A stretch of DNA of 64,000 nucleotides from Sedimenticola hydrogenitrophicus (GCF_029017505.1 NZ_JAQGEI010000008.1:1-64000); one strand, 5' to 3'; counted from the stretch's first letter, positions 37,551-45,817 are shown. Program-made: numbers and translations. Notes: generated from the letters alone by a model not told the origin.

Positions 37551-38611
37551 GAGTACTGGACAGGTATATCGGTACCAGCGTGCTGCTGAATATCCTGTTC
37601 ACCCTGGTGATCCTGGTGGTGCTGGTCGGCTTCGTCACCCTGATGGATGAGCTGGGCAGTGTCGGCACGGGCGACTACACCACGGCGGATGTGTTCTATT
37701 ATGTGCTGCTGATTCTGCCGCGCCGCGCCTATGAGGTGTTCCCCATGGCGGTACTGCTGGGCAGTCTGGTCGGTCTGGGTGGCCTGGCGAACAACTCCGA
37801 ACTGGTGGCGATGCGCGCGGCCGGTGTCTCCCTGGCCAGGATCATCGCCTCGGTGCTGAAGGCGGGTCTACTGGCCATGCTGGTGGTGCTGGTCATCGGC
37901 GAGGCGATTGCGCCCAATACCGAGCAGTACGCCGAACGGATGCGCGCCAGCAAGATGAGCCAGCAGATCACCCTGAAATCGAAATACGGCTTCTGGGCTC
38001 GTGACGGCAGCTCGTTCGTCAATATCCGCCAGATTCTTCCCGGCTCGCAACTCAGGGATATCTACATCTACGAGTTCTCCGAGCAGCGCGAGTTGCTGGT
38101 CTCCACCCATGCCGACTTTGCCCAGTACCAGGATGGGCACTGGCTGTTGCGTGGCATCAACCAGACCCGTTTCCTGGTCGACCGGGTGGAGAGCCGCACC
38201 CTCGACGAGGCGACCTGGGACTCGATGCTCAATCCCAATATCCTCAATGTGGTGGTGGTCCGTCCCACCATGCTGCCGGTCTGGGGGCTCTATCAATACA
38301 TTGCGTTCATGCGTGAGAACGGCCAGGAGGCGACCACCTACGAGGTGGCCTTCTGGAGCAAGGTGATCATGCCGTTGATCACCCTGGTGATGGTGTTCCT
38401 GGCGGTGCCGTTCGTGTTCGGGGTGTTGCGCTCGGTGGGTATCGGCCAGCGGATCTTTGCCGGTGCCCTGATGGGGCTGGCCTTCTTCCTGCTGAACAAG
38501 GTGCTCGGCCACATGGCGGTGGTCTACTCGCTGAATCCGCTGTTCGCGGCCGCGCTCCCGGGGCTGCTGTTTCTCGGCATCGGCTTCTGGTTTGCACGTC
38601 GCGTGCACTGA
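37547..38611 (+). CDS. lptG: LPS export permease LptG
   Basis: 354 aa from the ATG overlapping the lptF stop (ATGA). It shows the same YjgP/YjgQ layout as LptF. The N-terminal VLDRYIGTSVLLNILFTL and the last three helices (PLITLVMVFLAVPFVFGV onward) are typical. Partner of LptF in the LptB2FG complex. Confidence 0.95.
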   Translation: MRVLDRYIGTSVLLNILFTLVILVVLVGFVTLMDELGSVGTGDYTTADVFYYVLLILPRRAYEVFPMAVLLGSLVGLGGLANNSELVAMRAAGVSLARIIASVLKAGLLAMLVVLVIGEAIAPNTEQYAERMRASKMSQQITLKSKYGFWARDGSSFVNIRQILPGSQLRDIYIYEFSEQRELLVSTHADFAQYQDGHWLLRGINQTRFLVDRVESRTLDEATWDSMLNPNILNVVVVRPTMLPVWGLYQYIAFMRENGQEATTYEVAFWSKVIMPLITLVMVFLAVPFVFGVLRSVGIGQRIFAGALMGLAFFLLNKVLGHMAVVYSLNPLFAAALPGLLFLGIGFWFARRVH

Positions 38612-38619
38612 CGCGGTTC

Positions 38620-39084
38620 TTACCGTTTTGCCAGCAGGATCAGCCGGGTTCCCGACAGGCGGTCGTGCCAGGCCAGCCCGTCCCGATCGACCAGGATCCA
38701 CAGATAACCCAGCCCCAACGGCAGCCAGGAGAGCAGGGCGCAGAGCAGCCGTTTCGCGGCGTCGGGCCACTGCAGCGGCGAGCCGTCATCGCGCACCACC
38801 CGCAGGCGCCAGGAGCGCATACCGAGGGTCTGCCCCCCCTTCAGCCAGAACAGCAGGAAGAACGCCGGCGGCACCAGTGCCAGCCAGATCCTGAACAGCA
38901 GTTTCTCCGCCAGCGCCTGCGAGGCCGCCTCGCCGGCCAGCATCCCCACCGGCAGGGTAACCACCATCGAGGCCAGCAGCAACAGGCCGAAGACCAACAG
39001 GGCGTCATACAGCATGGCCGCCAGGCGGCGCGGCAATCCAGGGGTTACTGACTGATTTATATCAATTTTTATGTTCTTTTTCAT
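38620..39084 (-). CDS. RDD family membrane protein
   Basis: 154 aa with three hydrophobic helices. The RDD signature residues lie in PRRLAAMLYDALLVFGLLLL at the start, and in GGQTLGMRSWRLRVVRDDG and SWLPLGLGYLWILVDRDGLAWHDRLSGT later. Function unproven; some members take part in cation exchange. It is convergent with lptG, 8 bp away. Confidence 0.88.
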   Translation of the reverse strand: MKKNIKIDINQSVTPGLPRRLAAMLYDALLVFGLLLLASMVVTLPVGMLAGEAASQALAEKLLFRIWLALVPPAFFLLFWLKGGQTLGMRSWRLRVVRDDGSPLQWPDAAKRLLCALLSWLPLGLGYLWILVDRDGLAWHDRLSGTRLILLAKR

Positions 39085-39181
39085 GGGGTGATTTAAACGG
39101 TGTCGCTGCGGGCGGCGAATCCGCCGGAATTAGTCCTGCGTCACATTGGCGTAGGATAATTGGTCTATATTAAGAGAAAGT

Positions 39182-39226
39182 CACCAGGTTGCCTATCGGA
39201 GTAGGAGTAGGCGCCCTGGTGTTTTT
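39182..39226 (+). terminator. Terminator-like leader hairpin upstream of the PilZ gene
   Basis: CACCAGG (39182-39188) pairs with CCTGGTG (39215-39221), with an inner GCCTA/TAGGC stem, followed by TTTTT. The PilZ gene begins 26 bp later with CTGGAGG in between. The neighbouring gene on the left runs the other way, so the hairpin is in the leader of the PilZ transcript and could attenuate it. Confidence 0.6.
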
Positions 39227-39251
39227 CAACTCTCTGGAGGCATAGCAAGCA

Positions 39252-39605
39252 GTGGAACATCGCAATTCACCGCGCCGACCGGTCACCCTCTATACCATGT
39301 TGAATTATCCCAGCCTCGGGCTGGTGCGGGGCTGCATCCGCGACATCGGTATGGGCGGTATGTTCGTCGATATCGGGCGCATTCAACTGCCGGTAAATGC
39401 TACCCTCGAGGCCTCCCTGATGCTCGGAACGTCCGGTCCCCAGTGCCACATGCAGATCGAGGCGATCGTGGTGCGCTGCGCCGAACAGGGCGTCGGCCTG
39501 ATGTTTGACGAACTGGATGGCGAATGTCGACTCGCCCTCAATCGCCTGATCTTCGGCCATTCAGGTGGCCTGGATGAGGGTGGTCTGTCCGATTTCCTGC
39601 ACTAA
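39252..39605 (+). CDS. PilZ-domain protein
   Basis: 117 aa, single PilZ domain. The c-di-GMP motifs are recognisable: RRPV (residues 8-11, for RxxxR) and DIGMGGMFVD (for D/NxSxxG, here with G for S). The rest is a six-strand barrel plus terminal helix. The S-to-G change may weaken binding. It looks monocistronic. Its TAA stop is exactly the target triplet of a MITE-like element. Confidence 0.85.
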   Translation: MEHRNSPRRPVTLYTMLNYPSLGLVRGCIRDIGMGGMFVDIGRIQLPVNATLEASLMLGTSGPQCHMQIEAIVVRCAEQGVGLMFDELDGECRLALNRLIFGHSGGLDEGGLSDFLH

Positions 39606-39763
39606 GGGCTCGCGCAAGAATAATTTCGCAGTACCGAGGGCGTAACTGGGCCACGCTGGCAAGGCACGCTTTGCAGGCAATGGCTGTTCCCTTGGCAAAA
39701 AGCGTAACGCCGCCAGCGGGGTCCAGTGGCGACCGAATACCGAAACTTATTTTTGCGCGAGCC
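39606..39763. mobile_element. MITE-like element, copy 2, abutting a stop codon
   Basis: 158-bp inverted-orientation copy of 10428-10586. TAA precedes it (39603-39605, the PilZ stop codon) and TAA follows it (39764-39766), a 3-bp duplication. The rest of the gap to 39981 contains a CGGGTTCC-like inverted repeat near 39930-39960 and no gene. Confidence 0.88.
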
Positions 39764-39981
39764 TAAATACCACGGGCATCCCAGCCGGCACCTTGTCCAA
39801 CCGGGAGATCAGGCACTTTTATCCCTGTATGTCAGGATTGTCGGGGTTGGCGCCAGGGTTGTCCGGCGCCGGCTGCTAAGCGACCACAGGCGTCGAAGAA
39901 AGGGGGTGAGTTTGGGTAAGATTCCCGGAAATGGGAAGGTCCGCTTCCCGTTTCCTGGAAGCGGGCCCACCGGGGGCGCCC

Positions 39982-40653
39982 TTAGCCGGTGCTTTTCAGC
40001 TTTTCGGCAGAGCTGATGAACCAGATGGCATCGAAGGTTTTGTCCAGGGTCTTGCTGTGGAAGTTCTGCATTTCCGCCCCGCCAATCCAGCGAATCCGGT
40101 CACCGTTCTCGATACGCATGGCGGGCAGGGCCAGCCAGACGGTCCCGCTGTCCGTTTCCACTTCCAGGTAGCTGTAGCCTGCGCTCTGGCTCGATGAAAT
40201 CACCTTACCCTGGACTCCATCACCGCTCTCGGTGATGAAGGAGGAGATGAAGATGATCTCAGGGAAAGAGCGATCCAGCGCCTTGCTGTGGAAATTGCGC
40301 ATGACCGCACCGTCCCGCCAGCTGACCTGCTGCCCAACCTCGACGGCGCTGCGATTGGCGGCGACCCAAACCGGGCCCAGGTCAGTCGTTACCTCCGCAT
40401 AGGTATAGCCTCCGGCCTGCTGGACAAACTTGACCTGCCCCTGGTTGCCGACCAGGATCTGTGGTTGTGCGCTGTCACCAGTCGCCTTGTAGCCGGGGAT
40501 CCCGGCATGCGGGTTCGCAGTGGGGGAGGCTGCCTGTGTCTGCTGGGCGATAACCTGCTCCACAAGATCCGCCTGGTTTGCTGTTTCTGTTGACTGATTG
40601 CCGCAACCGGCGGCCGACAGTGCCATGATCATGACGAGATATCCGGCTTTCAC
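39982..40653 (-). CDS. Lipoprotein with two tandem NrfJ-like domains
   Basis: 223 aa from the GTG at 40653 (AGGAG 8 nt upstream), giving a lipoprotein signal with lipobox LSAAGC. Two copies of one about 75-residue domain follow. The first includes AGGYTYAEVTTDLGPVWVAA and MRNFHSKALDRSF; the second includes AGYSYLEVETDSGTVWLAL and MQNFHSKTLDKTF. This pattern resembles NrfJ-type proteins found beside multiheme cytochrome genes, with a GYTY-V-W core and an NFHSKTLDRTF tail. Role unknown, possibly cytochrome assembly. Divergent from the diheme cytochrome gene. Confidence 0.7.
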   Translation of the reverse strand: MKAGYLVMIMALSAAGCGNQSTETANQADLVEQVIAQQTQAASPTANPHAGIPGYKATGDSAQPQILVGNQGQVKFVQQAGGYTYAEVTTDLGPVWVAANRSAVEVGQQVSWRDGAVMRNFHSKALDRSFPEIIFISSFITESGDGVQGKVISSSQSAGYSYLEVETDSGTVWLALPAMRIENGDRIRWIGGAEMQNFHSKTLDKTFDAIWFISSAEKLKSTG

Positions 40654-40703
40654 CCTAAATACTCCTGAATTATTACGCTGGCCAGCCACGAGTGACCCTT
40701 CGA

Positions 40704-40720
40704 TGGAATGGTAATTGCAA
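40704..40720 (+). promoter_or_regulatory. Sigma-54 type promoter, rightward
   Basis: TGGAATGGTAATTGCAAT, with GG (40705-40706) and GC (40717-40718) separated by exactly 10 nt. It would start transcription near 40730, about 53 nt before the diheme cytochrome ATG. The -24 box has A instead of the consensus C. Confidence 0.6.
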
Positions 40721-40731
40721 TATCCAGGCCA
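40715..40731 (-). promoter_or_regulatory. Sigma-54 type promoter, leftward, overlapping
   Basis: Read on the minus strand: TGGCCTGGATATTGCAAT, with GG-N10-GC spacing. It uses the same GC (40717-40718) as the rightward site, so both -12 boxes lie in one TTGCAA core. It would drive the NrfJ-like lipoprotein gene at 40653. Confidence 0.55.
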
Positions 40732-40782
40732 GTGATGATTTTAGTTGGCGCCCCAGGCGCGGATCGAGGATCGACAGAAATT

Positions 40783-41619
40783 ATGAAACGCAAAACATTC
40801 GGCCTGCTGCTGACAGCGCTCCTGCTGCACATGGGCGGGGCTGCGCGGGCGGCTCAAACAGCGGGCGAGGGTACCGGACAGTCGCCCAATGGGGCCCGGA
40901 TCTACCATGACTACTGCTCGGTTTGTCACGGCGACCGCGGAGATGCCCGCTCCCGGGCGCGTGACAGCTTCCTGCCGCCACCGCGCGATTTCACCACGCC
41001 ACAGTCGGCGCGGGAGTTGAGCCGGAACCGGATGATTTTTTCGGTGACCTACGGACGGCCGAATACCGCCATGGCCGGTTGGGGCACGCAGCTGAAGCCG
41101 CAGGAGGTCATCGCCGTGGTGGACTATATGCGTGAGGCGTTCATGCGACTGCCGGATTCCGCCAGTGCCGAATCCGCCGCACCGGCCGAGGAGGACAAAA
41201 TGATCCGAGACGGCCGCTTCGATCCCGCCTATATGGCACAGCCCATGCCCCACGGTCTGGTGGGGGAGGCGGCCTGGGGCAAGCTTTTCTATGAGTCCAG
41301 CTGCGCGGTCTGTCATGGCGTCACGGGGGATGGCAACGGGCCCCGGGCCTATTTCATCCTGCCGCGTCCCCGCGACTACCGCCACCCGGCCGCACGCCAC
41401 AAGCTCAATCGCGAACGCCTGTTCAATGAGATCGCCAGCGGCAGTCACGGCAGCGAGATGCCGGCCTGGGACAAGGTGTTGACCTACCAGGAGATCGCCC
41501 ACGTATCGGAGTATATTTTCAACGCCTTTATCCAGCCCGAGGTTGAAGCGGAAGCCGGCAGCGCAGAGACAGATCACCCGCACGCCGATGGGGAAGAGCA
41601 CGCACACCCCTCACATTGA
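40783..41619 (+). CDS. Periplasmic diheme cytochrome c with His-rich tail
   Basis: 278 aa with a signal peptide (about 1-23). Two class I cytochrome c domains carry CSVCH and CAVCH, each followed by a conserved PPPRDF/PRPRDY motif and a distal Met (PNTAMAGW, SEMPAWD). The last about 18 residues are rich in His and acidic residues (TDHPHADGEEHAHPSH) and could bind a metal. The ATG at 40783 is used; the upstream ORF extension crosses the promoter. Related in sequence to the triheme protein at 44524-45525. Likely an electron shuttle. Confidence 0.85.
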   Translation: MKRKTFGLLLTALLLHMGGAARAAQTAGEGTGQSPNGARIYHDYCSVCHGDRGDARSRARDSFLPPPRDFTTPQSARELSRNRMIFSVTYGRPNTAMAGWGTQLKPQEVIAVVDYMREAFMRLPDSASAESAAPAEEDKMIRDGRFDPAYMAQPMPHGLVGEAAWGKLFYESSCAVCHGVTGDGNGPRAYFILPRPRDYRHPAARHKLNRERLFNEIASGSHGSEMPAWDKVLTYQEIAHVSEYIFNAFIQPEVEAEAGSAETDHPHADGEEHAHPSH

Positions 41620-41666
41620 TGACAACGGCAGCGGACATCCGAAGCGATATCCGCTGCCGTTATCGA

Positions 41667-43208
41667 TTAATGCCGGTCGGGTGTGTACTGTAGCTGCAGC
41701 CAGCTGGCGATATCCTCGATCTCCTGGGGGGTCAGGGTGACGAAGGGCATCAGGTCCTCGGGTGGCTGTCCGTCCTGCTGCTGCAGCGAGTGTGCCAGGT
41801 ACTGCAGGCGGCGTGGCCGCAAGGGCGAGACGGTCTTGCGGATCGCCGGCGCCGATGCGCGCTGGTTTCTCGGGGCGTGCCAGCCACCCTCGCCACTCTC
41901 CGCAGCCCCGCCATCCGCGTGTGTATGCTCCGTGTGGCGCAAACCTTCGCCCTGTTCTCCATGGCAGGCGGCACAGGCCTTCTCGTGAAACAGTTTTTCT
42001 CCCCTGCCCGGGTCTCCGGCGGCCACCGGCCGGTCGGTCGGCGCCGGGAGGTCCTCTCCGGCGACAAACTGCCGGTCATGCTGGTCGCCGGTCACACGCT
42101 TGCGACGTAGTTCCAGCTGCCAGCGAAAACTCGCTTCATCAAACAGGGCGACCACTTGAACGTCGGCAATGCCGCCACTGGGTGCCGTCGGGATATAGAA
42201 GGGTAGTGAAACCCCTTCGGCGAATTGCATATCGGGGGTGATCTCCAGCAGGTCATCGGCCCGCAACTGGCGGGTTTCGAATCCGGGTAATTGATAGCGG
42301 CCGGCCTGGTAGTCGCTACGCGAGACGTAGCGGGGCCGCAGCGGCTGCAACAGCGCGTTGTTCTCGAACGGATAATCCCCGTCATCGGCCTTGCGCCCGT
42401 TGTAGCTCTCGGTTCCATAATCCAGATGGGCGTCCTTGAGGGTATTCATCGGCCGGCTTCGGGTGGCGGTCCAGTGCCAGAGATCGGCCAGGTCACCCGG
42501 GAGCGCGGTGTGCATCGCCGCCACCCCCTCACCTGTCAGACCCTTCCCGGCATCGGGCGTCAGGCGCAGATTGGTATGGCAATATCCGGCGCATCCGAGA
42601 CCGCCGTCGACAAAATTTTTCTGCTTGTCCTGGATCGGGAACATCATCAGCAGTCGATCTTCATCCTCATTACCGGCCAGCGGCGCATCACGATTGACGC
42701 TGGCCGATGCCGCCGTGCCGGGTGTCGGCCGGGCATGGGGCAGTGGTCGCCAGCCGCCTTCGTGATACTGCCACTGGTTACGGCGGATGGAGGCGTCCCG
42801 GTTGGCGTCTTCATAGCTCAAGGCGAAATAGATGTACTCATCATCAAACGCGGAGGCGATTTGGATCTCGGTCGGCGTGGCATCATGGTGCAACCCGAGT
42901 GGGTAGTTGTTCATCACCCGGCCGCGGATGCGGGTGAAGCGCTGTGCCGGCCATTCATCGAGTTTGCCATCGAGTTGGATCTGCTGGGCTTCCGTACGCA
43001 CCGAGTGCACGGTCCGGGAGTTGTCTGCTGCAACCTGGGGTGTATCCGAGAAGGCCAGATACATCAGGTTCTCACCGTAGTGGTTATGGGAGTTTTCCGT
43101 TACCGCCACGGAAAAATAGGTGTTGGCCGGTCGCGGGGTCTGTGCCAGTGCCCCGGTACAGGTGGCCGCGATGATCAGGCTGGTGATACAAGTCAGGATA
43201 GGCTTCAT
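41667..43208 (-). CDS. Ethylbenzene-dehydrogenase-related heme protein with C-terminal cytochrome c
   Basis: 513 aa with a signal peptide (about 1-22). Residues about 65-375 resemble the heme-b-binding gamma-subunit-like domain of the DMSO reductase relatives (LDGKLDEWPA, then the ADLWHWTATRSRP motif). C206 to H211 forms CAGYCH, a rare CX3CH arrangement. A short class I cytochrome c domain follows with CAACH (412-416), and the far C-terminus contains PFVTLTPQEIEDIASWL. Likely a periplasmic electron carrier or redox hub. It lies 164 bp after the beta-propeller lipoprotein gene on the same strand. Confidence 0.75.
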   Translation of the reverse strand: MKPILTCITSLIIAATCTGALAQTPRPANTYFSVAVTENSHNHYGENLMYLAFSDTPQVAADNSRTVHSVRTEAQQIQLDGKLDEWPAQRFTRIRGRVMNNYPLGLHHDATPTEIQIASAFDDEYIYFALSYEDANRDASIRRNQWQYHEGGWRPLPHARPTPGTAASASVNRDAPLAGNEDEDRLLMMFPIQDKQKNFVDGGLGCAGYCHTNLRLTPDAGKGLTGEGVAAMHTALPGDLADLWHWTATRSRPMNTLKDAHLDYGTESYNGRKADDGDYPFENNALLQPLRPRYVSRSDYQAGRYQLPGFETRQLRADDLLEITPDMQFAEGVSLPFYIPTAPSGGIADVQVVALFDEASFRWQLELRRKRVTGDQHDRQFVAGEDLPAPTDRPVAAGDPGRGEKLFHEKACAACHGEQGEGLRHTEHTHADGGAAESGEGGWHAPRNQRASAPAIRKTVSPLRPRRLQYLAHSLQQQDGQPPEDLMPFVTLTPQEIEDIASWLQLQYTPDRH

Positions 43209-43372
43209 CTTGGTCGGGTCCAGTCGGTATTTCGGTTGTTCAAGAGATTCGGAATGAAAGCGAAGGCTGTAAGATGCTGGCCATTGCTGGTTATGTTTCG
43301 CGGTGTCCGGGTGATTGACGGGCGTTGTCGCCTGGTGCGACCAGGCGGCCCCGGAAAGGTATCCACCCTGCC

Positions 43373-44473
43373 TCATTCCGCCGCATTCCCCAGAAATCCC
43401 TTGTCCGGAGGAAGCGTGGCCGGCCGGTAGATATCCACCTTGCGAAAGAACTGCCCCACCAGATAGACCCGGCCATCCTCGTCGACGTCGATGCCGGCGG
43501 GCAGCATGTATTTGGCCGGTCCTGGGGTGGTGGAGCGGGCGCCGACGAACAGCAGCAGTTGGCCTTGTGGATTGAATATCTGGAAGTTGCCGAACGCGGC
43601 ATCCACCGCATAGACATTACCCTGCTTGTCGATGCTGATGCCCTTGGGGCGGGAGAACTGGCCGAGCCGTGCGCCGGGTTTACCCCAGGCGCGCACGAAT
43701 TCTCCTTCCTGGGTCAACACCTGTATGCGGAAGTTGCCGCCATCGGTGACATAGAGCAGGCCATCCGGGCCGAGTTTCACATCCCGGGGCAGATTGAACT
43801 CTCCCTCGCCCGTTCCGCGCCCGCCGATAGTCCGTACCAGCTCGCCACTGCGGGCATCGAACACCTGAATGACATGTCGCTGGCTCTGCACACCCCCGAC
43901 ATCCACGACAAACAGGCGATTCCCCTCCGGGTCGACATCCACTCCCGCGGGACGCTGCAGCAGCTCCCGATTGCCGATGCTGCGCTGGTAATTACCATCA
44001 CGGTCATAGACCTTGACGATTTTTGCACCGTTGTCCGCGACATAGACGGTACCGGAACGATCGACGGCGATACCCAGGGGTTTGGTGAGATCACCCTCGT
44101 CACCAGCGGTGCCGATATTGAAGGTTTTACCCGTTACAAAATCCATTACAATCACCTGGCGCGTCACGGTGTCGGTGATGAACACCCGGCCCTGGTGGAC
44201 GGCCACGTCGAAGGGTTTGGCAAAACCTTCCCCCTGGTCGCTGCCCTCGCCAGTCAGGAAGGCGCGTAACTTGTCCTCTTTATCGGCCTGCTTGACGGCA
44301 CTGGTACTCAACAGCGTACGTTCATGGTAGAACCGTGCCGGTTCCGGTGGACTGGGGAAGGCCATCGGCGGCTGTTTTTCCGGCGCCTTCTCCGGTAGCG
44401 TCTGGCAGCCGGCAACCAGCAGCATTGCCAGGAGGGTCAGGCTGTGGTTTATCATGTATCGGGTTTTCGACAT
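43373..44473 (-). CDS. Lipoprotein with six-bladed NHL beta-propeller, copy 1
   Basis: 366 aa from the ATG at 44473; ATGs at 44479 and 44488 are also possible. Lipobox LLVAGC, then about six NHL blades from residue 65 (FAKPFDVAVHQGRVFITDTV, LTKPLGIAVDRSGTVYVADN, LQRPAGVDVDPEGNRLFVVD, and so on). A paralog lies at 53779-54852, next to the largest cytochrome gene. NHL propellers are protein-interaction platforms and are often found beside multiheme cytochrome genes. It is divergent from the triheme cytochrome gene, with only 50 bp between. Confidence 0.82.
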   Translation of the reverse strand: MSKTRYMINHSLTLLAMLLVAGCQTLPEKAPEKQPPMAFPSPPEPARFYHERTLLSTSAVKQADKEDKLRAFLTGEGSDQGEGFAKPFDVAVHQGRVFITDTVTRQVIVMDFVTGKTFNIGTAGDEGDLTKPLGIAVDRSGTVYVADNGAKIVKVYDRDGNYQRSIGNRELLQRPAGVDVDPEGNRLFVVDVGGVQSQRHVIQVFDARSGELVRTIGGRGTGEGEFNLPRDVKLGPDGLLYVTDGGNFRIQVLTQEGEFVRAWGKPGARLGQFSRPKGISIDKQGNVYAVDAAFGNFQIFNPQGQLLLFVGARSTTPGPAKYMLPAGIDVDEDGRVYLVGQFFRKVDIYRPATLPPDKGFLGNAAE

Positions 44474-44523
44474 GCGCATGTTCATCATCTGGTTACGAAA
44501 AAATAGCGAGATTTCCAATTTCC

Positions 44524-45525
44524 ATGAATCCGGGTCCACGTAACTACACGGCCACTGTCTCCGCCCTGCTCGGGCTGCTGCTGGCACTCTTTGCCTCCGT
44601 TTCCCTGGCGACCGGGATTACTCCGGATCGCCACCAGGCAGGAAGAGAGATCTACAACTTTCGCTGTTACTTCTGTCATGGCTACTCGGGTGATGCCAAT
44701 ACCCTGGCCACCACTTACCTGCAACCGCCACCGCGTGATTTTACCGCCCTCGCGCCGGGCGATCTGAGCCGGGATCAGATGCTGCAGGCGATCCGCGAAG
44801 GTCGGCCGGGCACGGCGATGAAACCCTTCTCGCGCCTGCTCAGTGAAGCGGAGATGGAACTGGTCGCCGACTTCATTCGCGAGGAATTTATCCTCCAACG
44901 TCTGCCAAACACCCATTACCATTCCCGCGAAAATGGCTGGGCGAATCACCAGCGCTACCAGCCGGCGTTCCCGTTTGCCGATGGCCGGATCCCCCTGGAC
45001 CGCCCCTGGGAACAGCTGACCCCCGGGCAGCGGCAGGGCAAGCGGCTGTTTCTCGGCAGCTGCATCAGTTGTCACGACCGGGCCCGGGTCAGCGACGAAG
45101 GAGAGCCATGGGCGCCTGACGCCGTCTCCTATCCCCGCACCTCATTCGCCACCGGGGATTTTCTGCTGCCTCCGGATGCGCTCACCGGCGCTTCTCCCTT
45201 CGCCCGCCACGATATCGCCCGTTCCCTCGATCTACTTCCCGAGCCCGCCCGCCAGGGCGGCGAACTCTTCCTCGCCAATTGCGCCTTCTGTCACGGCGCG
45301 GACGGATCCGGCCGCAACTGGATCGGGACCTTTCTCGAGCCCCATGCGCGGGATCTGACCGACGACCGCTTCATGGCCGGCATGACCCCGCAGCGCTTGC
45401 GTCAGGTCATTCTGCACGGACTTGAGGGGACCTCGATGCCCGCCTGGCGTTCCGTGCTGAGTGATTCCCAGGTCGAGAGCCTCATACTGTATATCGATCA
45501 GGCGATACATCCGCTGGCTGACTGA
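44524..45525 (+). CDS. Periplasmic triheme cytochrome c (three class I domains)
   Basis: 333 aa with a signal peptide (about 1-29, ending SLATG). Heme motifs CYFCH, CISCH and CAFCH. The first and third domains keep the distal Met signature (GTAMKPF, GTSMPAW) and the PPPRDF motif of the diheme paralog at 40783. The middle one is shorter and may be divergent. The ATG at 44524 is chosen for the signal peptide. Likely a soluble electron shuttle of the locus. Confidence 0.85.
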   Translation: MNPGPRNYTATVSALLGLLLALFASVSLATGITPDRHQAGREIYNFRCYFCHGYSGDANTLATTYLQPPPRDFTALAPGDLSRDQMLQAIREGRPGTAMKPFSRLLSEAEMELVADFIREEFILQRLPNTHYHSRENGWANHQRYQPAFPFADGRIPLDRPWEQLTPGQRQGKRLFLGSCISCHDRARVSDEGEPWAPDAVSYPRTSFATGDFLLPPDALTGASPFARHDIARSLDLLPEPARQGGELFLANCAFCHGADGSGRNWIGTFLEPHARDLTDDRFMAGMTPQRLRQVILHGLEGTSMPAWRSVLSDSQVESLILYIDQAIHPLAD

Positions 45526-45800
45526 ATCTGATAACAAGCAAATAACATACCGAACCGGCTCCTTTTCTCGCCGTCACCCGGCAACCCCGCGAATGGCCTG
45601 CTCCAGCCTATGCCTGGCGGGATAGGCCCGGTCGGTCCTGCCGCCGGATATACCTGAATTCGGCCAATCCCGCCCCCTGCCTCCCGCTATTGGGAAAATT
45701 CCAAAATCCGCCCTCCCGGATTCGGGAAGTTTTCCGGAAAAAACCGTGTAACACACCGAAACGAGAAGGTAAGTTACTGATTAGTAATAAATTATAAAAG

Positions 45801-45817
45801 TGGCATCGGTATTGCAA
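45801..45817 (+). promoter_or_regulatory. Sigma-54 type promoter of the tetraheme cytochrome gene
   Basis: TGGCATCGGTATTGCAAT, with GG (45802-45803) and GC (45814-45815) spaced by exactly 10 nt. It is very close in sequence to the hydrogenase site. Start would fall near 45827, 45 nt before the ATG. The upstream half of the 346-bp gap shows no other feature except several TTCC/GGAA-rich inverted stretches near 45690-45740. Confidence 0.75.

Noticed and set aside
39085-39251. c-di-GMP riboswitch upstream of the PilZ gene
   Set aside because: No GEMM-type conserved core or tetraloop-receptor pattern is visible; only a simple terminator-like hairpin is present.
39726-40016. Plus-strand ORF after the second MITE-like copy
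   Set aside because: It begins inside the repeat, has no ribosome binding site and overlaps the end of the NrfJ-like gene on the other strand.
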